A stretch of 64,000 nt of DNA, taken from positions 1 to 64,000 of the forward strand of contig NZ_QVMV01000039.1 of assembly GCF_003417465.1 (NCBI RefSeq). Direction: 5' to 3'. The notes beneath the pieces are model-generated. The model worked only from the letters and a program-made list of their open reading frames with translations, was not told where the DNA came from and searched no databases. The stretch is from Wenzhouxiangella sp. 15190. Lineage in GTDB: Bacteria > Pseudomonadota > Gammaproteobacteria > Xanthomonadales > Wenzhouxiangellaceae. Shown here one piece after another: positions 54,020-62,310 of the stretch (positions are counted from its first letter, which is position 1; the number at the start of each line of letters is the position of its first letter). The position numbers and the translations under genes were made by a program.

Positions 54020-54285
54020 TCACCTTCTCCGAAACGGTCGGCAACGAGCCCGGCGATGGCCTCGGCGGCTGCATCCTCGTCGGGTCCGTCGACTTCCAGC
54101 GTCAGCCGGCTGCCGCAGGGCGCGGCCAGCAGGAGGACGCCCATGATCGATTTGGCGTTCACGCGCTTGTCCTGGTGGCTGAGCCAAACCTGGCTGTCGA
54201 AACTCGAGGCGCTTTGCACCAGCTTGCTGGCCGCGCGGGCGTGCAGACCGAGCCGATTGATCAGTTCGAGTTCGATTTCCTTCAT
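54016..54285 (-). CDS. HPr family phosphocarrier protein
   Basis: This 89-aa HPr has the EI phosphorylation site His15 in NRLGLHARAASKLV and Ser46 in VNAKSIMGVL, the site used by HPr kinase. HprK is encoded four genes away, so Ser46 phosphorylation is plausible. It could be called ptsH or npr; the sequence does not decide. It overlaps both neighbours by 4 bases (EIIA upstream, EI downstream). Confidence 0.93.
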   Translation of the reverse strand: MKEIELELINRLGLHARAASKLVQSASSFDSQVWLSHQDKRVNAKSIMGVLLLAAPCGSRLTLEVDGPDEDAAAEAIAGLVADRFGEGE

Positions 54286-54659
54286 GCCCGCACGATCCCC
54301 TGGCTACCGCCTCTGGCGGCGAGCTCGGCGAGTTCAGTCGGTGCCGTGCCGGCGTGGTTGATGACCTTGAGCAGCATCGGCAGGTTCAGTCCCGACACCA
54401 CCGGCATGCCGCATTCGTCGGCGGTCTGGCTGGCCAGGTTGTGCGGCGTCGCTCCCGGCAGGTCGGTAAGAACGACGGCGCCCTGTTTGTCCGCACCCGC
54501 GGCGAGGGCAAGGCGCAATGCCTCGAGGGTTTCCTCGACCCCGGACCGATACTTGACCGCGACCGTCGTGACATTCACCGGTCGGTCGAGAATATTCTCC
54601 GCTTCCAGCCGGATGGCTTCGCCGAGACCATCGTGCGTGACCAGGATGATGCCCGTCAC
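54282..54659 (-). CDS. Mannose-type PTS EIIA domain protein
   Basis: This 125-aa EIIA(Man)-fold protein has its phosphorylation His at 9 in IILVTHDGLGEAI, and GAVVLTDLPGATPHNLA typical of the family. It is a free EIIA without EIIB or EIIC partners nearby, as found with HPr/HprK in many proteobacteria, where it is thought to be regulatory. It overlaps rapZ and HPr by ATGA. Confidence 0.92.
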   Translation of the reverse strand: MTGIILVTHDGLGEAIRLEAENILDRPVNVTTVAVKYRSGVEETLEALRLALAAGADKQGAVVLTDLPGATPHNLASQTADECGMPVVSGLNLPMLLKVINHAGTAPTELAELAARGGSQGIVRA

Positions 54660-55516
54660 TGTTCCAGCTCCCGGTGACTGACCAGTACGCGCATGCCTTC
54701 TTCGCGCAATTCCCGTGCGATGCGATCGACGATGTAGACCGACCGGTGCTGGCCGCCGGTGCAGCCGATGGCCACGGTCACCATACTGCGCTGGTCCTCG
54801 GCCAGGGCCGGCAGCCAGCGCCGTACGAAGGTCAGGATGTCGCTGCAGAATTCGTCGACGATGGGGTGTGATTCAAGATACTTGCGCACCTGGGCTTCCA
54901 GGCCGGTATGCGCATGCAGCCCCGGCTGCCAGTGCGGATTGGGGAGGCAGCGCGCATCGAACACCATGTCGACATCACGCGGCACCCCTTTCTTGAAGGC
55001 GAAGGATTCGAGCACCAGCGACTGGACCGATTCGTTTTCGCTCACGCCGATGGCGCGCCAGACCTGTCGCCGCAGTTGATGGATGTTGCTCTCGGAGGTA
55101 TCGATGATCCAGTCGGCCTTTTCCCGGATCGGTTTGAGCAGTTTGCGTTCGGCGGCGATGGCCGTCTCCACACCCCCCAGGTCGCTCAGTGGATGGCGTC
55201 TGCGCGTTTCGCTGAAGCGCCGCACCAGGACTTTCTCGTCGGTGTCGAGGTACAGCAACTGGAAGGGCCGGTCGCCCGGCAACGAGCCGAGAAGCTCCGG
55301 GAGTCTTTCCAGGCCCTCCGGGCCCGAGCGGGCGTCGATGCCGATGGCCACCCTCGGATAGCGTTCAGGCTGGCTGTGGACCTCGCGCGCCAGGTCCGGC
55401 AGCAGCCCGCCGGGCAGGTTGTCGACGCAGTAATAGCCGAGGTCTTCGAGCGCGTGCAGGGCCACGGTCTTGCCGCTGCCCGACAGGCCGGAAATGATGA
55501 TCAGCGGGTTGCTCAT
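54656..55516 (-). CDS. rapZ: RNase adapter protein RapZ (YvcJ family)
   Basis: This 286-aa P-loop protein has GLSGSGKT at residues 10-17 and the C-terminal domain with TVAIGCTGGQHRSVYIVDRIARELR. In E. coli it binds the small RNA GlmZ and guides RNase E, controlling glucosamine-6-phosphate synthase; whether that circuit exists here is unknown. Its start overlaps hprK's stop and its end overlaps the EIIA gene. Confidence 0.95.
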   Translation of the reverse strand: MSNPLIIISGLSGSGKTVALHALEDLGYYCVDNLPGGLLPDLAREVHSQPERYPRVAIGIDARSGPEGLERLPELLGSLPGDRPFQLLYLDTDEKVLVRRFSETRRRHPLSDLGGVETAIAAERKLLKPIREKADWIIDTSESNIHQLRRQVWRAIGVSENESVQSLVLESFAFKKGVPRDVDMVFDARCLPNPHWQPGLHAHTGLEAQVRKYLESHPIVDEFCSDILTFVRRWLPALAEDQRSMVTVAIGCTGGQHRSVYIVDRIARELREEGMRVLVSHRELEQ

Positions 55517-56463
55517 TGTTTGTTTTGGTGGTCGGCCAGAAGCCTGCCGTGCCGCTCCACGAATTCCGCCGCCGCGTCGAAACCCTTCATGCGCAACATG
55601 AAGTCGCGCACGGCGGCTTCAGCGATAACCGCCATGTTTCGACCGGCCAGCACCGGCAGGTTGATCTGCGGAATCTGCAGGTCAAGCACCTGGCGCTGGG
55701 CGTCGTCGCCGCGCAGCCGGTCGGTCTCGGTCCCCTCGGGGTGCGGCAGGTTGAGGTTGATGATCAACCGCAGGTACTTGCTCGCCTTGATGGCCGCGTC
55801 GCCGAACATGCGGCGGATATTGAGGATACCCAGGCCACGGACTTCCAGGCATTCCTTGAGGACCGGCGGGCAGGAGCCCTCGACGATGTCGGGGGTGAGT
55901 TGCGTGAACTCGGGTGCATCGTCGGCGATCAGGCGGTGGCCGCGAGTGAGCAGCTCCAGCGCCAGTTCGCTCTTGCCGGTGCCCGATTCGCCGGTAATCA
56001 GCACGCCGATGGTGAAAATCTCCATGAATACGCCGTGCAGGGTCTCCCGGGCGGCCAGCCGGCGCGAAATCTGGTATTCGAGAAAATTGACCAGTTCCCA
56101 GTCGTTGTGGCTGGAGGTCAGGACGGGTGTATCGCTCTCGCGGGCAAGCTTGACCAGGTCGTCGGCCACTTCCAGGCCGTTGGCAACGATGATGGCCGCG
56201 GGACGATCGTCCATGATCCTGGCCAGGGTTTCCCAGCGGGTGCGGGAGTCCAGGCCCTCCAGCCAGTCGAATTCCTCGCGCCCGATGACCTGGATGCGGG
56301 TCGAATGAATCGGTGTGAGAAAGCCGACTAGGGACGGCCGGGAGTGAAAACCGGTGGGCTCGAGTTCGCGCTTGCCGGCTTCCGACTTGCCGCTGATCCA
56401 ATGCAGATCGAGACGGTCCGAAAACTGCTCGTAGAGTTCGGCCGGCGTGACGCGCTGGGTCAT
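55513..56463 (-). CDS. hprK: HPr kinase/phosphorylase
   Basis: HprK (316 aa) phosphorylates or dephosphorylates HPr on Ser46. The P-loop GESGTGKS is at 158-165 and the family signature is EVRGLGILNIRRMFG. The N-terminal domain is TPIHSTRIQVIGREEFDWL. Enterics lack this gene, so its presence helps place the organism outside them. It overlaps ptsN and rapZ by 4 bases each. Confidence 0.95.
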   Translation of the reverse strand: MTQRVTPAELYEQFSDRLDLHWISGKSEAGKRELEPTGFHSRPSLVGFLTPIHSTRIQVIGREEFDWLEGLDSRTRWETLARIMDDRPAAIIVANGLEVADDLVKLARESDTPVLTSSHNDWELVNFLEYQISRRLAARETLHGVFMEIFTIGVLITGESGTGKSELALELLTRGHRLIADDAPEFTQLTPDIVEGSCPPVLKECLEVRGLGILNIRRMFGDAAIKASKYLRLIINLNLPHPEGTETDRLRGDDAQRQVLDLQIPQINLPVLAGRNMAVIAEAAVRDFMLRMKGFDAAAEFVERHGRLLADHQNKQ

Positions 56464-56930
56464 TGCGTCGGGGTGTCGGCCGGGTTGGCCGACAACAGTC
56501 GCAGCAACTCGTCGGGATCGTCGATGGTACGCAACGCTTCGCGCTGGGATTCGCGACCGAGGCGTTCAGCCATCTCCGCGAGTAGCCGGAGGTGAGTGTC
56601 GGTACATTGCCCCGGCACTGCCAGAGCGAAGAAAAGGTCGACCTTCTCGTGATCGGGCGCATCGAAGTCGATCGGGCGCTTGAGGCGGATCATCGCCCCG
56701 GAAACGTTTTCCTGGTTGTCGACGCGGCCGTGTGGAATGGCCACGCCCTGTCCCAGGCCGGTCGATCCCAGCCTCTCGCGCTGGCACAGACTGTCGAAGA
56801 TGTCGCGGGCGTTGGCGCTGCCGGGGGCGGCGGCCAGCAGTTCGGCCGCCTTCTCCAGCAGGGCCTTCTTGCTCGAGACGGAGATGTCGACCGCGATACG
56901 ATCGAGTGCGAGCACATCAACAAGCTGCAT
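56460..56930 (-). CDS. ptsN: Nitrogen-regulatory EIIA (PtsN)
   Basis: This 156-aa EIIA-Ntr (fructose-type fold) has the phosphorylation His at 67 in GLGQGVAIPHGRVDN. PtsN links nitrogen/PTS state to potassium transport and stress. It lies 32 bp downstream of hpf and near rpoN, the classic rpoN-hpf-ptsN arrangement. It begins the chain of six overlapping PTS-related genes. Confidence 0.95.
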   Translation of the reverse strand: MQLVDVLALDRIAVDISVSSKKALLEKAAELLAAAPGSANARDIFDSLCQRERLGSTGLGQGVAIPHGRVDNQENVSGAMIRLKRPIDFDAPDHEKVDLFFALAVPGQCTDTHLRLLAEMAERLGRESQREALRTIDDPDELLRLLSANPADTPTQ

Positions 56931-56962
56931 GAGATCGGACCCCTTTTGTCGTGCCGCCGGGC

Positions 56963-57283
56963 TCAGCCTGCCTCGGCCGGACGCGAATTGCGGTGAGACG
57001 TGACCTTGTCCTTGTGGCGCCGGACCTGGCGGTCGAGCTTGTCCATGAGCGCATCGATGGCTGCATACATGTCCTCCGACTGGGCCTCGGCGTGGAGCGG
57101 GTTGGTGCGGCCGCCGACGGTAATCGTGCCCTCGACGGTGTGCTGCAGCTTTTCGAGGTGCAGCACGAAATGCCCCGAGATGAGATTGTCGAAATGGCGC
57201 TCGAGGCGCTCGGTCTTTTCGGCAATGTAGGCTTTCAGGGCCTGGGTGATTTCAATGTTCTGTCCAGTGACTTCCAGTTGCAT
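56963..57283 (-). CDS. hpf: Ribosome hibernation promoting factor
   Basis: This 106-aa short HPF/YhbH binds 30S subunits and promotes 100S dimer formation in stationary phase. The beta-alpha fold start MQLEVTGQNIEITQALKAYI and HFVLHLEKLQHTVEGTITV are evident. The start at 57283 has AAGGAG upstream; a longer frame is not family-like. It is located between rpoN and ptsN. Confidence 0.94.
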   Translation of the reverse strand: MQLEVTGQNIEITQALKAYIAEKTERLERHFDNLISGHFVLHLEKLQHTVEGTITVGGRTNPLHAEAQSEDMYAAIDALMDKLDRQVRRHKDKVTSHRNSRPAEAG

Positions 57284-57335
57284 CAGGTCGCTCCTTGTTG
57301 CGCGAGTCAATGTTAATACAGTCCGGCGCGGGGGG

Positions 57336-58751
57336 TCAGCCCGTTTGCAGCCGGGCGGCCCGGCGCCGCTGGGCCGAGCCGGGGATACCGAGCTGCTCGC
57401 GGTACTTGGCCACGGTTCGCCGTGCCAGCTTGATACCGCCCTCGGCCAGTCTCTCGGCGAGTGCCTGGTCGGACAGCGGTTCGCCCGGGGGCTCCTCCGT
57501 GATCAGTCGGCGCACCCGGGCCTTGACCGCCGTGGCGGCGATTTGCTGACCGTCCTGCGTATCGATTCCGACCGAGAAGAAGAACTTGAGTTCGAAAACG
57601 CCGCGCGGCGTGTGTGCGTATTTTTCGGTGGTTGCGCGCGAGACGGTCGATTCGTGCACGCCGATGGACTCGGCGACTTCGCGCTGCAGGAGTGGCTTGA
57701 GCCCGGATTCGCCCATGCTGAAAAATTCGTGCTGGCGCTCCACGATGGCCCGCGTGACCGCCTGCAGGGTCTGGTTGCGCATCTCCAGGCCGCTGATCAG
57801 CCAGCGCGCCTCCTGCAACCGGTTTCTGAGGTATTTCTTGTCCTCGCCGCGGGCCTGTTTGGCCAGTTTCATGTACATGCCGTTGAGCTGCAGGCCGGGA
57901 TCGTTGTCCGGGTTGAGGGTCACACGCCAGCCCTCCTCGGACGGATGGATGTAGACGTCGGGCACGATGTAGTTCTCGTCGTCCCGGCCGAATCGCGAGC
58001 ACGGATGCGGGTTGCAGCGGCGGATGACCGCCAGGGCGGCCTGAATTTCGGACTCACCCATGCCGGTAGCGCGCACCATCGCCCGAATGTCCTGCTTGCC
58101 CAGTTCCTCCAGGTGTCGCTCGACCAGGTGGCAGGCCAGGCCCAGTGCGGGGGTGCTCGACGGCATGGCCTTGAGCTGAACCAGCAGGCTCTCGCCCACG
58201 CTGCGGCTGGCCACGCCGATCGGCTCGAAGTGCTGGACGCGTTCTAAAACCGCGGCGACTTCCTCGGTGCTGACCAGGTACTCCGGTGCCAGCGAGGCAC
58301 GCAGCGTGGAAAGGTCGTCCTGCAGGTAGCCTTCTTCGTCGAGCGCGTAGATGATGGCGCGCGCGATGGCCTCGTCGGTCTCGCTGAACCCGGCCAGGTT
58401 GACCTGCCAGAGCAGGTGCTGCTGCAGCGACTCGTCGGCGCGGTCGCTGATGAATTCGTCGTAATTGGGAGCGGGGCCGGAAGTGACCGAGTAGCCTTCC
58501 GGCAGGTCGTCGAATCCGTAGTCGTCGCCGTAGTCGACTTCGAGGTCGCCGTCGAATTCTTCGGTTTGCTCGTCGCTGTCGCCCGGCGCTTCCTCGCTGC
58601 GCTCGAGCATGGGGTTGGTGTCGAGTGCTTCACGGATGGTCTGGCGCAGCTCGATACGGTTGAGCTGTAGCAGGGCAATGGCCTGGCGCAGCTGCGGCGC
58701 CAGCTTGAGCTTCTGGCCCAGCTTGAGCTGGAGACTAGCACCCTGTTTCAT
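57336..58751 (-). CDS. rpoN: RNA polymerase sigma-54 factor
   Basis: Sigma-54 (471 aa) directs activator-dependent transcription of nitrogen and other genes. Region I begins MKQGASLQLKLGQKLKLAPQLRQAI with the Gln/Leu-rich activator-interacting part. An acidic linker (about 50-85) follows, then core-binding and helix-turn-helix regions (VHESTVSRATTEKYAHTPRG). The RpoN box ARRTVAKYRE is at 443-452. A CACGGAA element lies directly upstream, between it and lptB. Confidence 0.96.
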   Translation of the reverse strand: MKQGASLQLKLGQKLKLAPQLRQAIALLQLNRIELRQTIREALDTNPMLERSEEAPGDSDEQTEEFDGDLEVDYGDDYGFDDLPEGYSVTSGPAPNYDEFISDRADESLQQHLLWQVNLAGFSETDEAIARAIIYALDEEGYLQDDLSTLRASLAPEYLVSTEEVAAVLERVQHFEPIGVASRSVGESLLVQLKAMPSSTPALGLACHLVERHLEELGKQDIRAMVRATGMGESEIQAALAVIRRCNPHPCSRFGRDDENYIVPDVYIHPSEEGWRVTLNPDNDPGLQLNGMYMKLAKQARGEDKKYLRNRLQEARWLISGLEMRNQTLQAVTRAIVERQHEFFSMGESGLKPLLQREVAESIGVHESTVSRATTEKYAHTPRGVFELKFFFSVGIDTQDGQQIAATAVKARVRRLITEEPPGEPLSDQALAERLAEGGIKLARRTVAKYREQLGIPGSAQRRRAARLQTG

Positions 58752-58821
58752 GACTTCGATTCTACGCCCAAAAGCCAGAATCGGACCAGTTGGGGCTTCG
58801 GCGAAGCCGCAAAACCCATGG

Positions 58822-59013
58822 AACCACGGAAAGCACGGAAAAGCACGGAAAGCGAGCGGGCATCAAATGCCGCAGCTCGGGATCAGCGGATCCGCGATGC
58901 TCGAGAATGGGGCGTTCAGGTGGTGAAGGATGAGCAAGAGTCCGTCGTTGCATTGCACCAGGGGCGTATACACTCGTTCCGTTCTTCCGTGAACTTCCGT
59001 GTCTTCCGTGGTT
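58822..59013. repeat. CACGGAA-type intergenic element, copy 3 (rpoN / lptB)
   Basis: The left border reads ACCACGGAAAGCACGGAA with further AGCACGGAAA units. The right border reads TTCTTCCGTG, ACTTCCGTG, TCTTCCGTGG, the inverse of the left. Core length is about 125 bases, the longest of the three copies. It lies upstream of the rpoN start and downstream of the lptB stop. Confidence 0.82.
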
Positions 59014-59029
59014 ACACGGTTTTAGGGCT

Positions 59030-59749
59030 TCAGAGCCGGAATTCGCGCCCGAGGTAGACGTTGCGCACGTTCTCGTCGGCCATGACGTCGGCCGGCACGC
59101 CGTGGGTCAGCAGACGGCCCTCGCTGATGATGTAGGCGCGGTCACAGATGCCGAGGGTCTCGCGCACGTTGTGATCGGTGATCAGGATGCCGATATCGCG
59201 TTCGGTCAGATGCCGGACGATGTTCTGGATTTCGCCGACGGAAATGGGGTCCACGCCGGCAAAGGGTTCGTCGAGCAGCATGTAGGACGGGTTGGCGGCC
59301 AGTGCGCGGGCGATTTCCACGCGCCGGCGCTCGCCCCCGGACAGGCTGATGCCGGACTGGTCGGCCAGATGACTGACCGAGAACTCCTCCATCAGGCGCT
59401 CGAGTTCGTCTCGGCGAGCGGTTCGGTCGAGGTCGCGCCTGAGTTCCAGCACGGCCATGATGTTGTCGGCCACCGACAGGCGTCGGAAGATCGAGGCCTC
59501 CTGCGGCAGATAGCCCAGACCGTAGCGGGAGCGCTGGTTCATGCTCGAGCGTGTGATGTCGCGCCCATTCAGCTCGATGCGGCCGCCATCGGCGGCGACC
59601 AGGCCCACAACCATGTAGAAGCAGGTGGTCTTGCCGGCACCGTTGGGTCCGAGCAGCCCGACGATCTCGCCGGTGTCGACCTGCATCGACATGCCGTGCA
59701 CCACGGCGCGTCCCTTGTAGCGTTTGGCGAGCTGCTCGGCAATCAGCAC
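59030..59749 (-). CDS. lptB: LPS export ABC ATPase LptB
   Basis: This 239-aa ATPase powers LptFG to lift LPS from the inner membrane. It has GPNGAGKT at 34-41, [15 protein letters not shown] and [14 protein letters not shown], and the family's [18 protein letters not shown]. It follows lptA by 3 bp. rpoN lies downstream after the repeat element, the usual gene order. Confidence 0.96.
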   Translation of the reverse strand: MLIAEQLAKRYKGRAVVHGMSMQVDTGEIVGLLGPNGAGKTTCFYMVVGLVAADGGRIELNGRDITRSSMNQRSRYGLGYLPQEASIFRRLSVADNIMAVLELRRDLDRTARRDELERLMEEFSVSHLADQSGISLSGGERRRVEIARALAANPSYMLLDEPFAGVDPISVGEIQNIVRHLTERDIGILITDHNVRETLGICDRAYIISEGRLLTHGVPADVMADENVRNVYLGREFRL

Positions 59750-59752
59750 GGG

Positions 59753-60283
59753 TCAGTTCGGCTCCGCACCTTCGTTTTCATTTTCGCCTTCCTCGCCGTC
59801 GACGACTTCCGGCTCGATGGACAGGCGAACGCCGCCTTCGCCGCGCACACCCTGGGTATCGAGGTTGTAGACCAGACGATCGCCCGAATAAGTGCCGCGG
59901 GACTCCTCGATGTGGGCGTTGCCGATCAGGGTGACGGTGCGTTCGACGAGGCTGTAGACGACCTCGTCTGAATGGCCGGTGGTCTCGCCGCCTTCCTCGG
60001 TGACGGTGCGCCAGCGAACCGGAGTGCCGAACAGCTCGATGCGTTCGTAGCCGTTGTTGCCGCGGTAGGCAAAGGCCTCGTCGGCCGTTACCTCCATTTG
60101 GCCGCGGGTGATGCGGACATTCTCGTCCAGATGGGTGGCGCCCCGCTCGTTGTCGAACGACACATATTCGGCGTCGACACCGATGCGTTCATTGTTCTGG
60201 GCCTGGGTCATCGGAGCGGTCAGGAGCACCAGGATCACGACCGCGAGATGCCACGGCCGGCTCGAGTTCACCTTGTACGCCAT
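59753..60283 (-). CDS. lptA: LPS transport periplasmic protein LptA
   Basis: This 176-aa periplasmic bridge protein has a signal peptide (LAVVILVLLTAPMTQA) and an OstA/LptA-type beta-jellyroll (IGVDAEYVSFDNERGATHLDENVRITRGQMEVTADEAFAY). The acidic C-terminal tail (EEGENENEGAEPN) is typical. The ATG at 60283 is required to give the signal peptide, so the first 95 bases overlap the end of lptC in another frame. Confidence 0.92.
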   Translation of the reverse strand: MAYKVNSSRPWHLAVVILVLLTAPMTQAQNNERIGVDAEYVSFDNERGATHLDENVRITRGQMEVTADEAFAYRGNNGYERIELFGTPVRWRTVTEEGGETTGHSDEVVYSLVERTVTLIGNAHIEESRGTYSGDRLVYNLDTQGVRGEGGVRLSIEPEVVDGEEGENENEGAEPN

Positions 60284-60803
60284 CGGTCAGTTCCAGTAGG
60301 TTGTTGTCCAGTTCGATTCTCAGACCGCCGGATTGCAGCAGAGATTCAGCCTGCGTCATCGTCACGCGCGTGTCGGAGGTGATTGTACGCGCGCGCCGGT
60401 CGTAGCGCAGACGTTCGGTCTTCACCTCGATGTCGCCGCGCTCGCCGCGGTGCGTCAGGGTTACGTTGCCCTCGAGTACCAGCACTGCATCGTCGCGTAT
60501 CACGCGGCCGCCGTCGGAAGTGCCGTGCCAGTCGGCCGCCTCGGGCTCGATGTGAAATTCCGGCGATCGCAGGCGAGCGATGCGCTCGGCCCAGACATGC
60601 TCGAGCCTGGGCCCGGAGAGCGTGAGCTCGACCCGGTCCTGTTCGTCGCGAAACCTGGCGGAGTAGTCGCTGAGCGTGTAGTCGAACTGCGTGTCGGGCA
60701 TGGTGATCGGCGGGGTGGCACTGCGGTCGGTGGGCATCAGCCAGCGAATGCCCAGCGCCACGATCAGCGCCAGGCAGGCGATCAGCACCACCCGCCAGGT
60801 CAC
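60189..60803 (-). CDS. lptC: LPS export bitopic protein LptC
   Basis: This 204-aa protein with one N-terminal membrane helix (VVLIACLALIVALGIRWL) passes LPS from LptFG to LptA. The periplasmic part has DTQFDYTLSDYSARF and the OstA-like DAVLVLEGNVTLTHRG. The GTG at 60803 overlaps the kdsC stop as GTGA; an ATG further upstream lies inside kdsC in another frame. The end extends about 25 residues beyond the usual stop point (after LTDGVQGELEP) and overlaps lptA by 95 bases. Confidence 0.9.
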   Translation of the reverse strand: MTWRVVLIACLALIVALGIRWLMPTDRSATPPITMPDTQFDYTLSDYSARFRDEQDRVELTLSGPRLEHVWAERIARLRSPEFHIEPEAADWHGTSDGGRVIRDDAVLVLEGNVTLTHRGERGDIEVKTERLRYDRRARTITSDTRVTMTQAESLLQSGGLRIELDNNLLELTDGVQGELEPAVASRGRDPGAPDRSDDPGPEQ

Positions 60804-61303
60804 TCGAAGCGGCCCTGCCAGGCTTCCAGCAGGCCCCGCTCGGCGAGGATGCGCTCGCAGACCTCGCGCGCGGCACCGTGGCCGCCCGGATTCTGGGTGA
60901 CGAAATCGGCCCGCTCGCGAATCCAGGCGCTGGCGTCGGCCGGCGCGCACTTGAATCCGCAGCGCCGCATCGCCGGCCAGTCGACCAGGTCGTCGCCGGT
61001 GTAGGCGCACTTTTCGCCGGTGAGCGACAGCCGTGCCATCAACTCATCGAGCGCAGCGGCCTTGTCCTCGCGGCCCTGGACGAGGTGTTCGATACCCAAC
61101 TCGGCGGCGCGGCGGGCGACGATCGGCGAGTTGCGGGCCGTGATGATGGCTACGGCAATGCCGTTGTGCTGCAGGCCCTTCAGGCCAAGCCCGTCGCGGG
61201 TATGAAAGGTTTTGATTTCATGGCCGTCGTCCGTGTAGGCGATGCGACCGTCGGTCATCACGCCGTCGACATCGAACACGGCCAGGCGGATGTCGCTGTT
61301 CAT
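60800..61303 (-). CDS. kdsC: KDO-8-phosphate phosphatase KdsC
   Basis: This 167-aa HAD-family phosphatase removes phosphate from KDO-8-phosphate in LPS core synthesis. The catalytic DxD is D11 and D13 in AVFDVDGVMTDGR. It has the short tetrameric architecture without a cap domain. It overlaps kdsD by ATGA and lptC by GTGA. Confidence 0.95.
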   Translation of the reverse strand: MNSDIRLAVFDVDGVMTDGRIAYTDDGHEIKTFHTRDGLGLKGLQHNGIAVAIITARNSPIVARRAAELGIEHLVQGREDKAAALDELMARLSLTGEKCAYTGDDLVDWPAMRRCGFKCAPADASAWIRERADFVTQNPGGHGAAREVCERILAERGLLEAWQGRFE

Positions 61304-62277
61304 ACCACGCCGGCCTGCAGCAGATCCTGGAAATTCAGTGCGCCGACCAGTTGTCCGTCGGCGTCGGTGACCAGCACACCCTGAATGCGGTGGTTCTGCA
61401 TCAGCTCGACGGCCGCGGCGGCGAGCTCATCGGCGCGGATGGTGCGCGGGTTGGCGGTCATGATGTTTTCCGCCGGGTTGCTGCGGATGTCGCCGAGGTT
61501 GTCGACGTGGCGGCGCAAGTCGCCGTCGGTGACGATACCCACCAGCGAGCCTTCGTCGTCGAGCACGGCACACATGCCCAGGCGGCTGCGCGTCATCTGC
61601 ATGATCGCCTCGGCGATGCTCTCACTCTTGTGGATCGTGGGCAGCGCCTCGCCGGTATGCATCAGGTCGCTGATGCGCAGCAGCAGCCGGCGCCCCAGGC
61701 TGCCGGCCGGGTGCGAGCGGGCGAAATCCTCGGCGGTGAAGCCGCGGGCGTCGAGCAGTGCGATGGCCAGGGCGTCGCCCAGGGCGAGTTGGGCCGACGT
61801 GGAAGCCGTGGGGGCCAGCCCGAGCGGGCAGGCCTCGCGGTCGACGCTGGTGTCGAGGTGTACGTCGGCGTGCCGAGCCAGTGTCGAGCCCGGGTTACCG
61901 GTCATGGCGATCAGGCGCACGCCGAGCCGCTTGAGGCCGGGCAGAAGCTGCAGGACTTCCTCGGTTTCGCCGGAATTGGACAGGGCGAGCACCGTGTTGT
62001 GTTCGGCGATCATGCCCAGGTCGCCGTGGCTGGCTTCCGCCGGATGCACGAAAAAGGCGGGCGTTCCGGTCGAAGCCAGCGTGGCGGCCAGCTTGTTGGC
62101 GATATGGCCGGACTTGCCCATGCCGGTCACCACGACGTGGCCCGGACCTTCGAGAATCAGACGGCATGCGGCCACGAAGCGCTCGTCCAGGCGCCGGGCG
62201 AGCGAATGGATCGCGCGGGCCTCGGTCTCGAGAACTTCGCCGGCGGCGTCGAGCAGACGGCGGGCATCGATATTCAT
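61300..62277 (-). CDS. kdsD: Arabinose-5-phosphate isomerase KdsD
   Basis: KdsD (325 aa) converts ribulose-5-phosphate into arabinose-5-phosphate, the precursor of KDO. A SIS domain comes first (GHVVVTGMGKSGHIANKLAATLASTGTPAFFVHPAEASHGDLGM), followed by two CBS domains (LMHTGEALPTIHKSES, IMTANPRTIRADELAAAAVELM). The length matches the family. It overlaps kdsC by 4 bases and lies 33 bp downstream of the Ca/Na exchanger gene. Confidence 0.95.
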   Translation of the reverse strand: MNIDARRLLDAAGEVLETEARAIHSLARRLDERFVAACRLILEGPGHVVVTGMGKSGHIANKLAATLASTGTPAFFVHPAEASHGDLGMIAEHNTVLALSNSGETEEVLQLLPGLKRLGVRLIAMTGNPGSTLARHADVHLDTSVDREACPLGLAPTASTSAQLALGDALAIALLDARGFTAEDFARSHPAGSLGRRLLLRISDLMHTGEALPTIHKSESIAEAIMQMTRSRLGMCAVLDDEGSLVGIVTDGDLRRHVDNLGDIRSNPAENIMTANPRTIRADELAAAAVELMQNHRIQGVLVTDADGQLVGALNFQDLLQAGVV

Positions 62278-62310
62278 GCTGTCGATTCTAATCCACCGGG
62301 CATGCGGCGG

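Noticed and set aside
53084-54361. 425-codon plus-strand frame over ptsI/HPr
   Set aside because: Antisense shadow; the minus-strand genes carry all catalytic motifs. The same applies to long plus-strand frames at 54908-56308, 57246-58247 and 61351-62553.
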